Assembly (NCBI RefSeq): GCF_900475285.1
Contig: NZ_LS483370.1
Span: forward strand, 2,928,001 to 2,992,000
Direction: 5' to 3'
DNA length: 64,000 bases
Source: Pseudomonas taetrolens
GTDB taxonomy: Bacteria; Pseudomonadota; Gammaproteobacteria; Pseudomonadales; Pseudomonadaceae
Under the pieces are notes generated by a model. The model saw only the letters and a list, made by a program, of their open reading frames with translations. It made no database searches and was not told where the DNA came from. The position numbers and the translations under genes were made by a program. Positions 63,803 to 64,000 of the stretch are shown in pieces (positions within the stretch are counted from its first letter, which is position 1; every line of letters begins with the position of its first letter).

Positions 63803-64000
63803 TGCTGGATCCTTTTTATGGTTGTGATGCCCGCGTATGCATGGCTGGATATCCTCAGGTGACGGCCGTGAATCAGACGCAGCTGCGAGCCGAACACGGG
63901 GGCGTTCGCAGCCAGCTTCAGCGGCGTCGTTGCCTGGAGTACTGCATACTGTTACTCCCTTATCCGTACGGGTAGTCGCATTACGCGGCTAGCTGTGTCG
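63803..64000. other. Window edge, no gene assigned
   Basis: The last 198 bases hold no frame with a recognisable product. They probably carry the promoter of the isochorismatase-like gene. Confidence 0.4.

Overview
The window looks like a chromosomal segment of a fluorescent-group Pseudomonas. Reasons: GC-rich codon use, a benABCD-catBCA benzoate/catechol operon under an AraC/XylS-type BenR, a periplasmic broad-specificity amino-acid racemase, a carboxynorspermidine polyamine pathway, many LysR/AraC/TetR-controlled catabolic modules, and Pseudomonas-style intergenic hairpin repeats. This assignment is inference from gene content; no rRNA, tRNA, CRISPR array or intact insertion sequence was seen.

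Layout. 0-1.2 kb: the edge of an MFS efflux gene divergent from an AraC regulator. 1.2-9 kb: benABCD-catBCA (minus strand), taking benzoate through catechol and muconate to the enol-lactone, with a well-formed BenR promoter, three 163-bp tandem repeats, then benR. 9-12 kb: an exported M20 amidohydrolase and a periplasmic racemase. 12.3-14.2 kb: a bacterial pepsin-like (A1) aspartic peptidase fused to one clear and one degenerate avidin-like domain, the most unusual gene here. 14-17 kb: LysR, a nucleoside/guanine-type deaminase and a CynX-type MFS carrier. 17-19 kb: small envelope proteins (coiled-coil anchor, a 58-residue two-helix membrane protein, a glycine-zipper protein, an Arg/Asp-rich lipoprotein). 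19-21.4 kb: carboxynorspermidine dehydrogenase and decarboxylase. 21.8-25.7 kb: a lipoprotein and an AhpD-like/azoreductase-like/GNAT operon divergent from a MocR regulator. 25.8-30.5 kb: two tandem LysR paralogues, a GST and a PNPOx-ferredoxin reductase-ferredoxin fusion. 30.8-34.7 kb: NTF2-like protein, threonine-dehydratase-like enzyme with divergent AraC, LysR with divergent RidA protein.

34.7-38.9 kb is an accessory patch, AT-richer in part: an HNH-type protein, a divergent GIY-YIG-like protein, a lipoprotein, an AraC remnant and three degenerate hairpin elements. 38.9-45.4 kb holds a fluoroacetate-dehalogenase-like hydrolase, dctA, an RraA-type aldolase, a decayed TauE/SafE permease, an orphan LeuC/LeuD-type dehydratase pair and a LysR; together these suggest uptake and hydration/cleavage of a C4-C6 dicarboxylate. 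46-50 kb is a second low-GC patch with a stand-alone class Ia nrdB (possible NrdR boxes upstream), a DUF1289 protein and an FtsI-like penicillin-binding protein. 50.6-52.3 kb is a chemoreceptor.

52.3-64 kb: TetR with a divergent SDR/hydrolase/quinone-reductase cluster, trmK, an epoxide hydrolase, and two paralogous modules in which an SDR gene diverges from an AraC_N-type regulator (58.1-59.9 and 59.9-63.1 kb), followed by a YcaC-like isochorismatase-fold hydrolase.
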